Origin: Roseimaritima ulvae
GTDB lineage: Bacteria; Planctomycetota; Planctomycetia; Pirellulales; Pirellulaceae
Assembly (NCBI RefSeq): GCF_008065135.1
Contig: NZ_CP042914.1
Span: 3,763,404-3,827,403, forward strand
Length of the DNA: 64,000 bases
Direction of reading: 5' to 3'
Shown here: piece after piece, positions 54,890-64,000 of the stretch
Layout: every line of letters begins with the position of its first letter
Numbering within the stretch: position 1 is the first letter of the stretch
The notes under the pieces: model-generated
Database searches by the model: none
Seen by the model: the letters and a program-made list of their open reading frames with translations, nothing else
Told to the model about the DNA's origin: nothing
Translations under genes and position numbers: made by a program

Positions 54890-56071
54890 ATGAGTGACAT
54901 TCAAAGAACCTGTCCGCAGTGCCAAGCTCTGTTGGAGGTGCCCGGCGATGCGGTGGGAAAGCAGGCCCAGTGTCCGGCTTGCCAGCACGTGTTCACGATT
55001 CCCGAATTGCCCGCGGCGGAATCGTCGCAAACGTCGCTAACAGCGGAAACGTCCGAACCGGCTGCGGATCCGCCAACGCCTGACTCGCCGCAACCTAACT
55101 CTCCGCAACCCGAGTCTCCGCAACCCGGTGGTTCGCAGTTCAGTCCAGCCGGCGACGAGGACGTCCGGCCGGGGCCGCCGGTGGTTCCCCCACCTCCGCC
55201 GCGCTTCCCGACATCGGACAGCAACCCTTACGCGCCCAGCGGGCAAGCGGATTCATCGCCGCCGCGACCTCGATTGGCTCCCGTCCAGATCACCACGGCC
55301 GAACCGGCGGAATACATCAACGCGACGTGGAGCCTGTTCCGCAGCGCATGGAAACCCTTGGTGGCGGCGGGAACGGTGGCCTTTGCGATCAACTTCGGCT
55401 CGTCGCTGTTGGGCACTTTGCTGACGATTGCGGCCCAGGAGAGCGGAGAGCCGGTGTTTGGGATCCTCAACGGAGTGCTCCGCACTTTGCTGGGACTGGC
55501 GTCGCTATTTATCACCCTGGGCATGATGCGGATGTCGGTGGATCTGGCTCGGGGGCAGACGATTCGTTTCAGCCAAGTGTTTCAGACTGGCTTCGGCGTG
55601 TTTGGGTTGTCCCTGTTGGGCTACATTCTGTTGTTCCTGCCCTTTACCCTGCTTGTCGTGCCCATCGTGTTAGCCGGTGCGTTCACCGGGTTTGCGCCCG
55701 ACGCGATGCTCGGAGCGGGCCTCATTTGTATGTTGCCGTTGATGGTTCTGATCTTTGCGTTGTTCCTGTACCTCTGGTCGTACATGTATTTTTTAGTGGA
55801 CCGGGAAACGGGGCTATGGGCCGCGTTTCGCTTGGCTTTCCAACTGGGCAGCGTGAACAAGCTGAACACGGTAATCCTGCTGCTGTTGTCGATGGGACTC
55901 AGCACGGCCGGGATGTGCGCCTGCTTTGTGGGGCAAGTCGCCAGCGTGCCGGCCACGGTTTTGTTAGCCGCGGTGGCTTATTTGCAAATGACCGGCCAGC
56001 CGATCCAGTTGCCGCCCCCACCTCTGCCCCCTGCCGGTGCGGGTGCGGTTTCTTCGGAGGTTTATTCGTGA
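54890..56071 (+). CDS. Membrane protein with N-terminal zinc ribbon
   Basis: The 393-residue protein has a zinc-ribbon-like pair of CxxC motifs (CPQCQ and CPACQ, residues 8-27), then a Pro/Ser-rich linker of about 90 residues. Five to six membrane helices follow from about residue 160, in the style of DUF975-like or glycerophosphodiesterase membrane domains. The function is unknown; the zinc ribbon plus Pro-rich linker layout is common among planctomycete hypothetical membrane proteins. Its stop overlaps the folP GTG start. Confidence 0.8.
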   Translation: MSDIQRTCPQCQALLEVPGDAVGKQAQCPACQHVFTIPELPAAESSQTSLTAETSEPAADPPTPDSPQPNSPQPESPQPGGSQFSPAGDEDVRPGPPVVPPPPPRFPTSDSNPYAPSGQADSSPPRPRLAPVQITTAEPAEYINATWSLFRSAWKPLVAAGTVAFAINFGSSLLGTLLTIAAQESGEPVFGILNGVLRTLLGLASLFITLGMMRMSVDLARGQTIRFSQVFQTGFGVFGLSLLGYILLFLPFTLLVVPIVLAGAFTGFAPDAMLGAGLICMLPLMVLIFALFLYLWSYMYFLVDRETGLWAAFRLAFQLGSVNKLNTVILLLLSMGLSTAGMCACFVGQVASVPATVLLAAVAYLQMTGQPIQLPPPPLPPAGAGAVSSEVYS

Positions 56072-56979
56072 GCTCCCCGCCGACGAAACCAGAAACGACG
56101 CCGCTTTCCAGCCCCGCTCAAACGTGGCAATTGCGGACGCGGTCCCTATCGTTTGGTTCCATACCGCTGGTGATGGGGATCTTAAATGTGACTCCGGACA
56201 GTTTTTCCGATGGCGGTCGGCACCACGCGGTGGATCGCGCTGTGGACGCGGCCCTGCGGATGGAAGACGAAGGTGCGGCAATTCTGGACATCGGTGGGGA
56301 AAGCACACGACCGTATAGCGATCCGGTAGCCTGCGACGAAGAAATACAACGCATTGCACCGGTGCTTGAGCGGTTGCAGGGGCGGCTGGAGATTCCGATT
56401 TCAATCGACACGTCCAAAGCCGCGGTAGCGTGCGTGGCCCTCGAACTCGGCGCACAAATCGTCAACGATGTGACCGGCCTGGAGGGCGATCCGGCAATGC
56501 TCTCCTTGGCCGCCGACACCCAGGCCGGCGTGTGCGTGATGCACATGCAGGGTTCGCCGCAAACGATGCAGGACGATCCTCGCTACGAACATGTGACCTC
56601 CGACATCCGCCGCTATCTGTTGCAGCGGGCGCAGGCCTGTCTCGATGGCGGCATCGATCGCCAGCGAGTGTGTTTGGATCCGGGCATTGGGTTCGGCAAA
56701 ACGCATCAGCACAATTTGACCCTGTTGCGTGATGCGGCCCAGTTCACCCGTCTGGGCTGGCCGATCCTGGTGGGGCACTCCCGCAAAGGATTTGTGGCTC
56801 ATGTGTTGGGCGACAAACAGCGCGAGCGCGACGCGGGCACATTGGGCGTGTCCTTGGCTTTGGCTCGCGCCGGTGTCCAGGTGCTGCGGGTGCATAACGT
56901 GGCGCTGACGGTCGACGCCTTACGGTTGTTCGACGCTTCCGGAGGTTTGGCCGGAGTGGTTGAGGGAAGGCCGTTCTAA
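56068..56979 (+). CDS. folP: Dihydropteroate synthase
   Basis: The 303-residue enzyme joins p-aminobenzoate to dihydropterin pyrophosphate in folate synthesis. Motifs are MGILNVTPDSFSDGG, LDIGGESTRPYSDPV, ISIDTSKAAVA, NDVTG, LDPGIGFGKT and VGHSRKGF. The GTG start at 56068 overlaps the preceding stop (GTGA) and has GGAGG about 8 bases upstream. Its 3' end overlaps the convergent YpsA-like gene by 60 bases. Confidence 0.96.
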   Translation: MSSPPTKPETTPLSSPAQTWQLRTRSLSFGSIPLVMGILNVTPDSFSDGGRHHAVDRAVDAALRMEDEGAAILDIGGESTRPYSDPVACDEEIQRIAPVLERLQGRLEIPISIDTSKAAVACVALELGAQIVNDVTGLEGDPAMLSLAADTQAGVCVMHMQGSPQTMQDDPRYEHVTSDIRRYLLQRAQACLDGGIDRQRVCLDPGIGFGKTHQHNLTLLRDAAQFTRLGWPILVGHSRKGFVAHVLGDKQRERDAGTLGVSLALARAGVQVLRVHNVALTVDALRLFDASGGLAGVVEGRPF

Positions 56980-57447
56980 AATCCGCAGCAGAGCCTGCAA
57001 GGCACGCTCGTAGATACCCGGCGAAGTGCTCTCCCGCGGCCCGGCGACATTTAACGTCCGCGGACAACATTCGTCGAACCACTTCCAAACGGTGGGGGCA
57101 GACCAGGGTTTATCGATTCGCACCAATAGATAGGGCCGCCGCAGCCGCTGGGCCAGACGCCTCGTCAGCAGCGTGCCGCCCTTCAGCCGGCCTTCGTAGA
57201 CGATCAGCGTGGCGTCGCTATCAAGGACGTTCTGTTCGGTGCGGACGGTATAGTCGCGGCTGTCGTTTTCTTCCAACTCGTACCGCGACGGCACCACCCC
57301 GTCTTCCGCCAGACGGCCGCGCGGACACCAGCCGCCGTGCGCCATTCCCAAAGCCATGGCGGCATCCAAACCGGCTCGATCGACACCGGTTTGACCTCCG
57401 GAAACCACGCGTTGGGGGCGAAAACGAAAGGACGATGAATCCGGCAC
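56920..57447 (-). CDS. Putative molybdenum carrier/YpsA-like SLOG-fold protein
   Basis: The protein has about 175 residues; the segment VVSGGQTGVDRAGLDAAMALGMAHGGWCPRG is the signature of the YpsA/MoCo-carrier group (Rossmann-like SLOG fold). TLIVYEGRLKGGTLLTRRLAQ follows. The function of this group is not settled. The GTG at 57447 is a guess that places the motif near the N-terminus; the open frame runs to 57654 but overlaps the neighbour gene there. Its last 60 bases are antisense to folP. Confidence 0.8.
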   Translation of the reverse strand: MPDSSSFRFRPQRVVSGGQTGVDRAGLDAAMALGMAHGGWCPRGRLAEDGVVPSRYELEENDSRDYTVRTEQNVLDSDATLIVYEGRLKGGTLLTRRLAQRLRRPYLLVRIDKPWSAPTVWKWFDECCPRTLNVAGPRESTSPGIYERALQALLRILERPSLNHSGQTSGSVEQP

Positions 57448-57583
57448 AGCGGCGCAGGGGGCAAGGAGCGATGGAGAATAGGAGACGTCGCAGAATAGTT
57501 TATCAGAAGGCGAGGGCGAAAAATCGCGATGGCGAAATACCGCGAGGGCCACGCAGCACCCCGTGCTTCCGGCCGTCCCACGG

Positions 57584-58633
57584 TTACGACTCGGGGTGCC
57601 CCCAACGATCGCCGTGCATGGTTCGCTGGCCGACGTGTAGGTGTTCTTCCACAAATCGTGAAGTCAGGGCCTGCATGTAAATCGAACGCTGTTCATCGGA
57701 ATCGAATTCCAACGGCCGATTAACCTTTAGTTCCGCGATCGACCGCCAATGATGACGTTCCATAAAGCGGATCAGACCGTCGATCAACGTCCGGATCACA
57801 TCCGGTCCCTCGCGATACAAAGCGGCCGTGAGCAAAGCCGCATCGCCGCCCGCCAGCAAGGCGCGGATCAGGTCTTCCGGCGTGTGGACGCCGCCACTGA
57901 CTCCCAGCGGCATGGCCGGACAGTGGCTGTGTACCTGCATGATGGCCGCAAGCGAATGACGTACCGATTGAGGTTCGGATAAGCCCCAGCAGGGTTTTAA
58001 TTTCAGCGAATCCAGGCAGATATCGATGTCCGGTTCGCGTCCGAACAGCACCATTCCCTGGACACCCGATAACAGGCGACACGCCAGATGGCTGGGGCTG
58101 GTGTATTCGCGTTGCAGATTGACAAACACGGGGATCGAGATCGAATGGTTGATTTTGGCGACCGTGTCCACAATCGCATCTTCGATCTCGCGAGGGCAGT
58201 TGTAGGTGCCGGCCGGTGGATGATGCAGATTCAGTTCGATGGCGTCCGCCCCGGCGCCCTGCAGTTCCCCGGCAAAGTCCACCCAGTTGGTGGCTGTGTA
58301 ACCATTTAAACTGGCGATGACCGGGATCGACATTTGGCCACTGGCTCGATTTACCAGGGCCAGGTAGACGTCCGCGTCGGTACAAAAAGACTCCATCTGC
58401 ATACGTTTGGCATGCTCTAAGATCAGCCGTTCACTACGCGATAGAAAGGTGCCTTCGCGTGCATGGGCCAACAGCACCTGTTCTTCGAATAGCGATGGTA
58501 GTACCACCGCTCCCGCTCCCGCGGCCTCCATGGCCAAACGAGGGCGTTCCTGCGCCGTTAGCGGGCAGGCCCCGACGATGATCGGGGACTGGAGGACCAA
58601 ACCGCCGTAATGGGTCGTGACGTCCAAGCTCAT
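57584..58633 (-). CDS. Dihydroorotate dehydrogenase-like flavoprotein
   Basis: The 349-residue TIM-barrel protein resembles DHOD/dihydropyrimidine dehydrogenase C-terminal domains: QSPIIVGACPLTAQ, IPVIASLNGYT, IELNLHHPPAG, IPVFVNLQREY and the FMN-phosphate site VSGGVHTPEDLIRALLAGGDAALLT. The canonical NxSCPN is replaced by LNLHHPP, so its substrate is probably not dihydroorotate. A true PyrD is encoded 4 kb away. Confidence 0.85.
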   Translation of the reverse strand: MSLDVTTHYGGLVLQSPIIVGACPLTAQERPRLAMEAAGAGAVVLPSLFEEQVLLAHAREGTFLSRSERLILEHAKRMQMESFCTDADVYLALVNRASGQMSIPVIASLNGYTATNWVDFAGELQGAGADAIELNLHHPPAGTYNCPREIEDAIVDTVAKINHSISIPVFVNLQREYTSPSHLACRLLSGVQGMVLFGREPDIDICLDSLKLKPCWGLSEPQSVRHSLAAIMQVHSHCPAMPLGVSGGVHTPEDLIRALLAGGDAALLTAALYREGPDVIRTLIDGLIRFMERHHWRSIAELKVNRPLEFDSDEQRSIYMQALTSRFVEEHLHVGQRTMHGDRWGHPES

Positions 58634-58660
58634 AGAACCCTCCCTTTGTGTTACCGAATT

Positions 58661-61417
58661 CTATTTGACTTCCGTTCCCGAGGCCAGTTTCCAAAGGGTT
58701 AAGTTTCCGGAATGATCGCCCGCCAACAGCAATTGATTGCCACTCAGAATCGACAGCGAATACACGTAATCACGAGCGCCAGCAAAATTTCGGACCTTCG
58801 AGCCATTATTGATATCGATCAGTTGCGGGACGGTTCTGCCAGCGGAAACGGCCACCTGATTCGAATCGCTGACCATCCGCACCGACGTCACTTCGTCGCT
58901 GAATCCGCCGATGCTCCGCAGGGATCGAGCCGATTCGGTGTCCCAAACCCGCATGGTCTTGTCCGCGGCTCCGGTGACCAAGCGGTGTCCATCGGCGTGC
59001 CAGGCCACCGCCAGCACGTGATGTCCGTGCCCCTCCAGGGTGAGTGGCGGGCGATCGGCGTCCAGGACGGAAACCCGCACGAGTTTATCAGCGGCGACCG
59101 AAGCGACCGAGCGACCGTCGGGGGCAAAGGCCACACCCATGATGGAATCGGAATGCAGGCCTTCGAACCGATGCTCTAGCTGGCCGTCGGCGGCCTGAAA
59201 AATCGTCAGCGTGCCATCGCGACTGGGCAAGCCGCTGCCGGCCGCGATTCGCTGTGCCGGCGAGTCGATGTCGATCGCGGTGACCCGGTCCGCAAACAAC
59301 GACGTGTCGCCGCCGCCCAACGTGAGGGCCTGCCGCCAGCGCCCCAGCAAAGGCCAACTGTGCGGCTGGCCGCCCTGCGGACGATGCTCGAGGATCCTGC
59401 CCGCTGCGGTGATCGAGATCCGCTCGACCGCCCGATCGCTGTGCAGCGTCACGCAGCGCTGCAGGCCCTCGGCGCTGAACACGTGCAGCTCCTTAGCGGC
59501 GGTACCGACCACCACAAATCTGCCGTCCGGCGAGAAGGTCACGTGTGTGGTGGCGGCGAGCGGTTCGTCACGCCGGGCGAGTGCGGCGTCCAACGTCTTT
59601 TGCAGCGACGCCAAAAATTGGGACTCGGACTCCGTCATGGCGACCAACGCAGCCACCGCCGCTTCGGCACTGGCCTGAGCGTCTCGCGTGGTAGCGAGGA
59701 TCTGCTCGCGTTTGGCCAATGCCTGTTGACTGCTGGACAGGGCCGCGGCTGCTTTCTTGACAGCTTCCGGCTGTTCTTCCGGTTTTTCTTCCGGCTGTTC
59801 TAGTTTGTCTAGTGCGGCTTGCTTGGCGGCCACATCGGCGACGGCTTTGTTGTGTTCCTCCAGGGCACGGGCGACCGCTTCGCTTTGCGTTTTAACAGTG
59901 GCTTGCAGCGGAGCCAGACGGGGCTTCAGGCGGTTTAGTTTCGCTTGCTGACGATTCACGTCGCGCTGGGCAAAATCAACCGCGTCCAACACAGGCTGGT
60001 ACCAGTTCAGCTCGCCCTGTACAGCCGCTTGGTCTACATCCCAAATTTTGGGCAATCCCTGCGGTCCTAAACTGACCAGCCGTTTGCCGTTGCCTTGCAA
60101 AGCAAACCCGCTGACCTTGCCTCCGTGATCCAAACGTCCCACTTCGCTGCCATCGGCTGCCAACAAAACCAGCCAACGCTGTGCCAACAATGCGACCATC
60201 ACGGCTCGGTCGTGAACGATGGGCGTTACCTGTTGGATGTCGTTCAGAGGCGTGAAGGTTTCGTCACGTACCCAGGGGGCCGCGGCGTCGTCGGCGGTCC
60301 GCCAAACTTCCAGCTGATGCTGGTCGTTCAAACCGGCCAAGCGGTGCTCGTCCAACCACACCCAGGGATGCCTTCCCGTGCCCAGCGTCGAAACAGCTTC
60401 GGGGTCGGGAACACCCGCGGCAAATTCCACCAGCGTTCCGTCTTGCAAAGCCACGGACAAGCGGTCTTCATCGGCAGACCAGAGCACCTGTTGCACGTCC
60501 TCGGCGACGGGCAGCGTCAGCGCGGTGGAGTCACTACGGTCGGCGTTGTAGACGATCAGTTTGTCGCTGCCGGGTTGGGCGTAAGCGATGTGGCGACCAC
60601 TGGGGGAAATATGCGTCGCCGCGCCGGAGTGGTCGGAGGCGGTGGGCGCCGCGGGCGGTTGGGGACTGCCATCGAACCGCCACAGGTCCAGTTTGCGAAA
60701 CCCTCCGACGGCGATCATTTGGCCGTCGCGACTAATCGCCAAAGAAGAAACAATATCCAGCGCAGAAAACGGCTCGGCCGAGGCTGCGGTCGCTGAACCC
60801 GGTTGGGCAGACGCCTCAGCGGAAGTGAGCGTTGGGCTAGGCAACTTCGGATCGCTCAGCGGATAGGAGCCCAGCGTCTGACCTTGACCGTCAAAATACC
60901 GCAGCCAAACCTGTTGTCCCAAACCGTAGGCGGCCAGCGGCGTGGTGGCGGAACTGGCGGTGGCGTAGATCGGACGCAGATTCTCCGGCAGCGGTTGCCA
61001 GTCCAGCGGGGCGGTGGACGGGGAAGCGGTCAGCGGCGCACCGGCATCGATCCAGCGGGCAATCAAATCCTGTTCATCCGGGGTCAGCGGGTGAGCCCCC
61101 ATTTCGTTGTCTTCCGGCGGCATGATCGGATCTTCCGCGCCGCTGATCCGTTGCCACAACAAGCTGGCCTTGGCCTCGCCGGGTTGAATGGCCGGGCCGC
61201 TATCGCCACCGCGCAGCATGGCTTGCCGGGTTTCCAGATCAAGCCCGCCTTCGGCTTCTTTGGCATGATGGCAGGCGATACAGTTGCGCCGCAACAACTG
61301 CGGCACTTCGGCAAACTTTTTGGCGGCGTCGGCGGCGTCGGCGGCTGGAACTGCAACCGCCAGCCAACCGACAATCGACGTGCACAGGATTCGGGTCAAA
61401 ACGTTCATACACAGCAT
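58661..61417 (-). CDS. Exported c-type cytochrome/WD40 repeat protein
   Basis: The 918-residue protein has a signal peptide ending near AAD at residue 29. A planctomycete-type cytochrome c domain (CIACHH near 46-50; DPIMPPEDNEMGAHPLT) is followed by WD40-type blades from about 200 to 480, a coiled-coil-like stretch rich in Glu/Ala/Gln/Lys from about 490 to 620, and further WD40 blades (LEGHGHHVLAVAWHADGHRLVTG, TMRVWDTESARSLRS) to the end. The C domain and beta-propeller are joined as in many planctomycete surface proteins. No enzymatic function is known. It follows the PPC protein on the same strand. Confidence 0.9.
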   Translation of the reverse strand: MLCMNVLTRILCTSIVGWLAVAVPAADAADAAKKFAEVPQLLRRNCIACHHAKEAEGGLDLETRQAMLRGGDSGPAIQPGEAKASLLWQRISGAEDPIMPPEDNEMGAHPLTPDEQDLIARWIDAGAPLTASPSTAPLDWQPLPENLRPIYATASSATTPLAAYGLGQQVWLRYFDGQGQTLGSYPLSDPKLPSPTLTSAEASAQPGSATAASAEPFSALDIVSSLAISRDGQMIAVGGFRKLDLWRFDGSPQPPAAPTASDHSGAATHISPSGRHIAYAQPGSDKLIVYNADRSDSTALTLPVAEDVQQVLWSADEDRLSVALQDGTLVEFAAGVPDPEAVSTLGTGRHPWVWLDEHRLAGLNDQHQLEVWRTADDAAAPWVRDETFTPLNDIQQVTPIVHDRAVMVALLAQRWLVLLAADGSEVGRLDHGGKVSGFALQGNGKRLVSLGPQGLPKIWDVDQAAVQGELNWYQPVLDAVDFAQRDVNRQQAKLNRLKPRLAPLQATVKTQSEAVARALEEHNKAVADVAAKQAALDKLEQPEEKPEEQPEAVKKAAAALSSSQQALAKREQILATTRDAQASAEAAVAALVAMTESESQFLASLQKTLDAALARRDEPLAATTHVTFSPDGRFVVVGTAAKELHVFSAEGLQRCVTLHSDRAVERISITAAGRILEHRPQGGQPHSWPLLGRWRQALTLGGGDTSLFADRVTAIDIDSPAQRIAAGSGLPSRDGTLTIFQAADGQLEHRFEGLHSDSIMGVAFAPDGRSVASVAADKLVRVSVLDADRPPLTLEGHGHHVLAVAWHADGHRLVTGAADKTMRVWDTESARSLRSIGGFSDEVTSVRMVSDSNQVAVSAGRTVPQLIDINNGSKVRNFAGARDYVYSLSILSGNQLLLAGDHSGNLTLWKLASGTEVK

Positions 61418-61458
61418 GCTTGTTTGCCAACCAAAGTTGTTACGGGGACGTGACGCTG

Positions 61459-63972
61459 CTACTTGGCGACGGTCAGCTTCGCAGTTCGCTGTACGGTTTG
61501 GACACCGCCAAAGTCGTACTGCAGTTTCAGCTGCAGCGTCAGCTCGCCCGCGGCGGCTTCGGCCGCGACGCTCAGCGGCACAACCGTTTCCTGCTGCTCT
61601 GCGGGCAGCGTGGTTTTCGGCGCGGTGATGCCCGCGGGCGGATTGAGCAGCTCCACCGTCACAGGTCCGGCAAAGCCGAACTGCCGGGCGAGCGAAAGTT
61701 TTAACTTTAACTCGCTGCTCTCGCCGGCGGTTACCGGTGGCAACTCGCCCAGCGTGGTCTCGAACGGAGCTTCCACGATTTCGACGCGAAACGACTCAAG
61801 CGGTAGAAACACTTTGCGCTTCAACGGTTTGGTTTGCTCTTGAACCTGCTTCAGTCTTTCCGCTGCTTTGTCGATGGCGGCTTTCAAACCTTCGCGTTGA
61901 GGATCGAGTTCCTGGATTCGCCGCAGTCGTTGCAGGTAGTCGCTGGCCAACTGTTTGCGTTGTTGATTGCCAGGATAGGTGAGCGTGGTTTCGGCCTGGA
62001 TCCAAAAGTCAAACGTGCCGGTCGCAGCCTTGGGGGCGATGCGAAACTCGACGTGCCCCGCGGCTTGATCAGCCGCCAACGTGAAGTCCGGCAGCGAAGT
62101 ATTGGCCGGCAGATTGCGGCCGCGGAAAATAACAGGCTGCGGGGCTTCCTCGTCTCGCGTGACTTGGACGGGCAAGCGCAGCTTACCGCCGCGAGCCATC
62201 CGCATGCCTTCGGCCGCGGCCGAGACGGAAATGTCGGTCGGCCACATCGGATGATCGAGGATGTCCAGCATCAGAGCCGACGTCAGTCGATGGCCGACCA
62301 CGTTGCGGTGGCCGTGCGCGGCGGAAGCAATGGTCGCCGCGTAGGCTCGTTTGACATTACCCGGCGCCGGCAGGTCCGCCGCCGCGCCTTCGATCTGCAA
62401 CGTATGCAGGGTGCGAATCGTGTTGATGTCGGCCGACAGCAGTAACGTGGTGCGGTTTTGGCTCGCCGCGATCCGGCCTCCTTGGCAGACGACGCCGGTT
62501 GGCAGGTTTTTGATGGCGACATCGATGGGCCCGTTGAAGCCTTGTTGGCGGACGGCAAAGACTTCGATGGCCGTTGTTCCACCGGGCGACAAGCCGAGGC
62601 CCGTCGGCTGAGATTGAGCATCGTTATTGGAGCCATGAGGGACGTAGGCGAACAATTCAAACCCGGGCGTTGCCGGCGCCACCGAAAGCAAGTATTGCAC
62701 AGGAGCGTCCGCAGGCCGGGCATTAAACTGGTCACGCACCCGGACAACAAATTCGCCATCGTGAGGAGCGGTAAACAGAACGCCGGAATCACGTGGAACG
62801 CTGCGAACCGCCGCCGTTCCGACCGCTGGCAGGTCGTCGTTTTGAGCCAGCAACTTGGGGCTCTTCTCGGAGCTCTCGGCGGGACTGTCAAACACCAAGA
62901 TCATGGGGTCGGTGGCTTGACCCAACCGCTGCGAAATCACTTCGATCGCGATGCGGGCGCCCTGCGAGGCCTGAAAACGAAACGCGTCTTCGTCGATGCG
63001 GTCGGTTAAAAACTTGCCCTGCACCAGGCCGGGCAGCGGGATCGGCAGGGGCTGAGTATCCGGCGTGGCTTGTTCGTCGTGGACCAGCGGTTTCAGGCCC
63101 TCGGGCAGCGTCGGCAGCGACGCAGCGGCGACCCCTTGGGGCTGTGGCAGCTCCGCTGGCAGCGGCTTGCCCGGCTGGCCGAAACGCCGGAGCTGTGCCA
63201 ACGTTTCCAGCAAAGCGGGCCGTGCCGGCGGGGTCGCTTCTGGGGTCACGGTGGCGGACAACAAGTACGTGTAGGGACTGCCGCCCCGAAACAGGAAATC
63301 GCTGACCTGCAGTACATACGTGCCTTCGACCTCGCTCGCATAATCGCACCGGGGATCCGCGCCATCGATGGGAACCGCGTCGAGCACGCATGCGCCGTCG
63401 GGGGAAAACAGCCGCAGCTGCAGCAGGGCTCGCGAATCCAGCGTTTGCGCCAGAGAGTGGACGTGGAGGTGTTGGCCGGCCTGCAGATCCAGTTTGTAAT
63501 GATGCACCTGTTCCGCTTGGCAGCGAGCCTGCACCCATTGGCCCGGCACCAGTTCGACGGCCTGATCTGCGGCGGCGTGCTGATTGCCCACCGCCACCAC
63601 CGGTGCGTCGCTGACCAAGAAGGGCAGGGGATTGCTAACTCCATAGGCGCCGACCGCCCAAGCTTCGTAGATGCCCGGGGGAACCGCGGCGTCGATGGTG
63701 ACCGAAAACCGTCCCTGGTCCATTGGTGGGTGAATGTCAAAGGGCAGGGCGGGGGCGTGCAAAACAGACGCTTGAATCAGAGGATGCGAAAACACCAAGC
63801 GGTCCACTTCGGTCAGAAATTGCCCGGTTTCCAATCGCAGTTCCAGCGAAGTACCGGCCTGTCCTGCCTGGCGACTGATGGCGGTCATCTGGGTAACCGG
63901 CACCTGAGCCAGGGCTGGCGCGGCGGTGATCGCGGCCCAGGTCAGGACGGCCAAAACGGTCTGCATGCGCAT
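61459..63972 (-). CDS. Exported pre-peptidase C-terminal (PPC)-type domain protein
   Basis: The 837-residue protein has a signal peptide (VLAVLTWAAITAAPALAQ). Two segments match bacterial pre-peptidase C-terminal domains: one near 160-240 (VHHYKLDLQAGQHLHVHSLAQ, DYASEVEGTYVLQVSD) and one near 325-430 (DEDAFRFQASQGARIAIEV, VRVRDQFNARP). The rest is beta-rich, with a charged helical segment near 690-720. It is encoded 41 bases upstream of the cytochrome/WD40 gene on the same strand, an arrangement repeated in planctomycete genomes. The partner genes upstream lie outside the window. Confidence 0.85.
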   Translation of the reverse strand: MRMQTVLAVLTWAAITAAPALAQVPVTQMTAISRQAGQAGTSLELRLETGQFLTEVDRLVFSHPLIQASVLHAPALPFDIHPPMDQGRFSVTIDAAVPPGIYEAWAVGAYGVSNPLPFLVSDAPVVAVGNQHAAADQAVELVPGQWVQARCQAEQVHHYKLDLQAGQHLHVHSLAQTLDSRALLQLRLFSPDGACVLDAVPIDGADPRCDYASEVEGTYVLQVSDFLFRGGSPYTYLLSATVTPEATPPARPALLETLAQLRRFGQPGKPLPAELPQPQGVAAASLPTLPEGLKPLVHDEQATPDTQPLPIPLPGLVQGKFLTDRIDEDAFRFQASQGARIAIEVISQRLGQATDPMILVFDSPAESSEKSPKLLAQNDDLPAVGTAAVRSVPRDSGVLFTAPHDGEFVVRVRDQFNARPADAPVQYLLSVAPATPGFELFAYVPHGSNNDAQSQPTGLGLSPGGTTAIEVFAVRQQGFNGPIDVAIKNLPTGVVCQGGRIAASQNRTTLLLSADINTIRTLHTLQIEGAAADLPAPGNVKRAYAATIASAAHGHRNVVGHRLTSALMLDILDHPMWPTDISVSAAAEGMRMARGGKLRLPVQVTRDEEAPQPVIFRGRNLPANTSLPDFTLAADQAAGHVEFRIAPKAATGTFDFWIQAETTLTYPGNQQRKQLASDYLQRLRRIQELDPQREGLKAAIDKAAERLKQVQEQTKPLKRKVFLPLESFRVEIVEAPFETTLGELPPVTAGESSELKLKLSLARQFGFAGPVTVELLNPPAGITAPKTTLPAEQQETVVPLSVAAEAAAGELTLQLKLQYDFGGVQTVQRTAKLTVAK

Positions 63973-64000
63973 CAGTGGTTGAATCCGAACTCTTTGGTGT

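Noticed and set aside
55327-56067. N-terminal extension of folP
   Set aside because: The open frame continues upstream but overlaps the zinc-ribbon membrane gene; the GTG at 56068 gives the normal DHPS length and has a ribosome site.
1-64000. tRNA, rRNA, CRISPR array, prophage or IS transposase
   Set aside because: No tRNA-like cloverleaf, rRNA segment, regularly spaced unique-spacer array, integrase or transposase gene was found on reading both strands.

Overview
This window is chromosomal DNA of a planctomycete, most likely from the Pirellulaceae (Rhodopirellula/Roseimaritima-like). The evidence is the high GC, the alternative complex III plus caa3 oxidase gene cluster with fused subunits, the large secreted c-cytochrome/WD40 and PPC-type proteins at the right edge, and many short palindromic repeats. 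Assignments rest on reading motifs in the translated sequence; no database search was run.

Layout. 1-551 is repeat-rich non-coding DNA. 552-1550 (-) is an extended SDR/epimerase. 1853-14917 (+) is the accessory highlight: one 3932-residue hybrid synthase (FAAL-ACP-KS-AT-MT-ACP-C-A-PCP followed by two KASIII-like domains, the second without its catalytic Cys), and directly behind it a luciferase-like monooxygenase of the kind found in NRPS/PKS clusters. 14903-19959 holds a ferritin-like protein, HflX, a divergent TetR/SDR pair and ferrochelatase, whose start appears to be an ATT codon. 20083-23159 holds a secreted hypothetical protein and an exported aldose 1-epimerase.

23285-37679 (-) is a compact respiratory gene cluster: ActA, ActB, ActC, an ActD-ActE fusion, ActF, a small membrane protein, SCO copper chaperone, then cytochrome c oxidase II (with fused cytochrome c), I (A2-type), III and IV. 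Electrons would pass from quinol to the ACIII hemes and on to the caa3 oxidase. Several neighbours carry His/acid-rich tails or loops.

37939-44597 holds a ROK-type sugar kinase, an HTH plus degenerate receiver protein, a Nudix hydrolase, a CCA-adding/poly(A) polymerase family enzyme whose stop codon lies in a 30-copy heptamer array, a polytopic membrane protein, and a 780-bp convergent intergenic region with a densely folded possible ncRNA and a cluster of REP-like hairpins.

44598-51861 (-) is LysR-gltB-gltD (glutamate synthase). 52345-58633 holds a small membrane protein, PyrD, a nitroreductase, two membrane proteins, FolP, a YpsA/MoCo-carrier-like protein and a second DHOD-like protein. 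58661-63972 (-) holds a c-type cytochrome/WD40 protein and a PPC-domain exported protein, a typical planctomycete pair that probably continues beyond the window.
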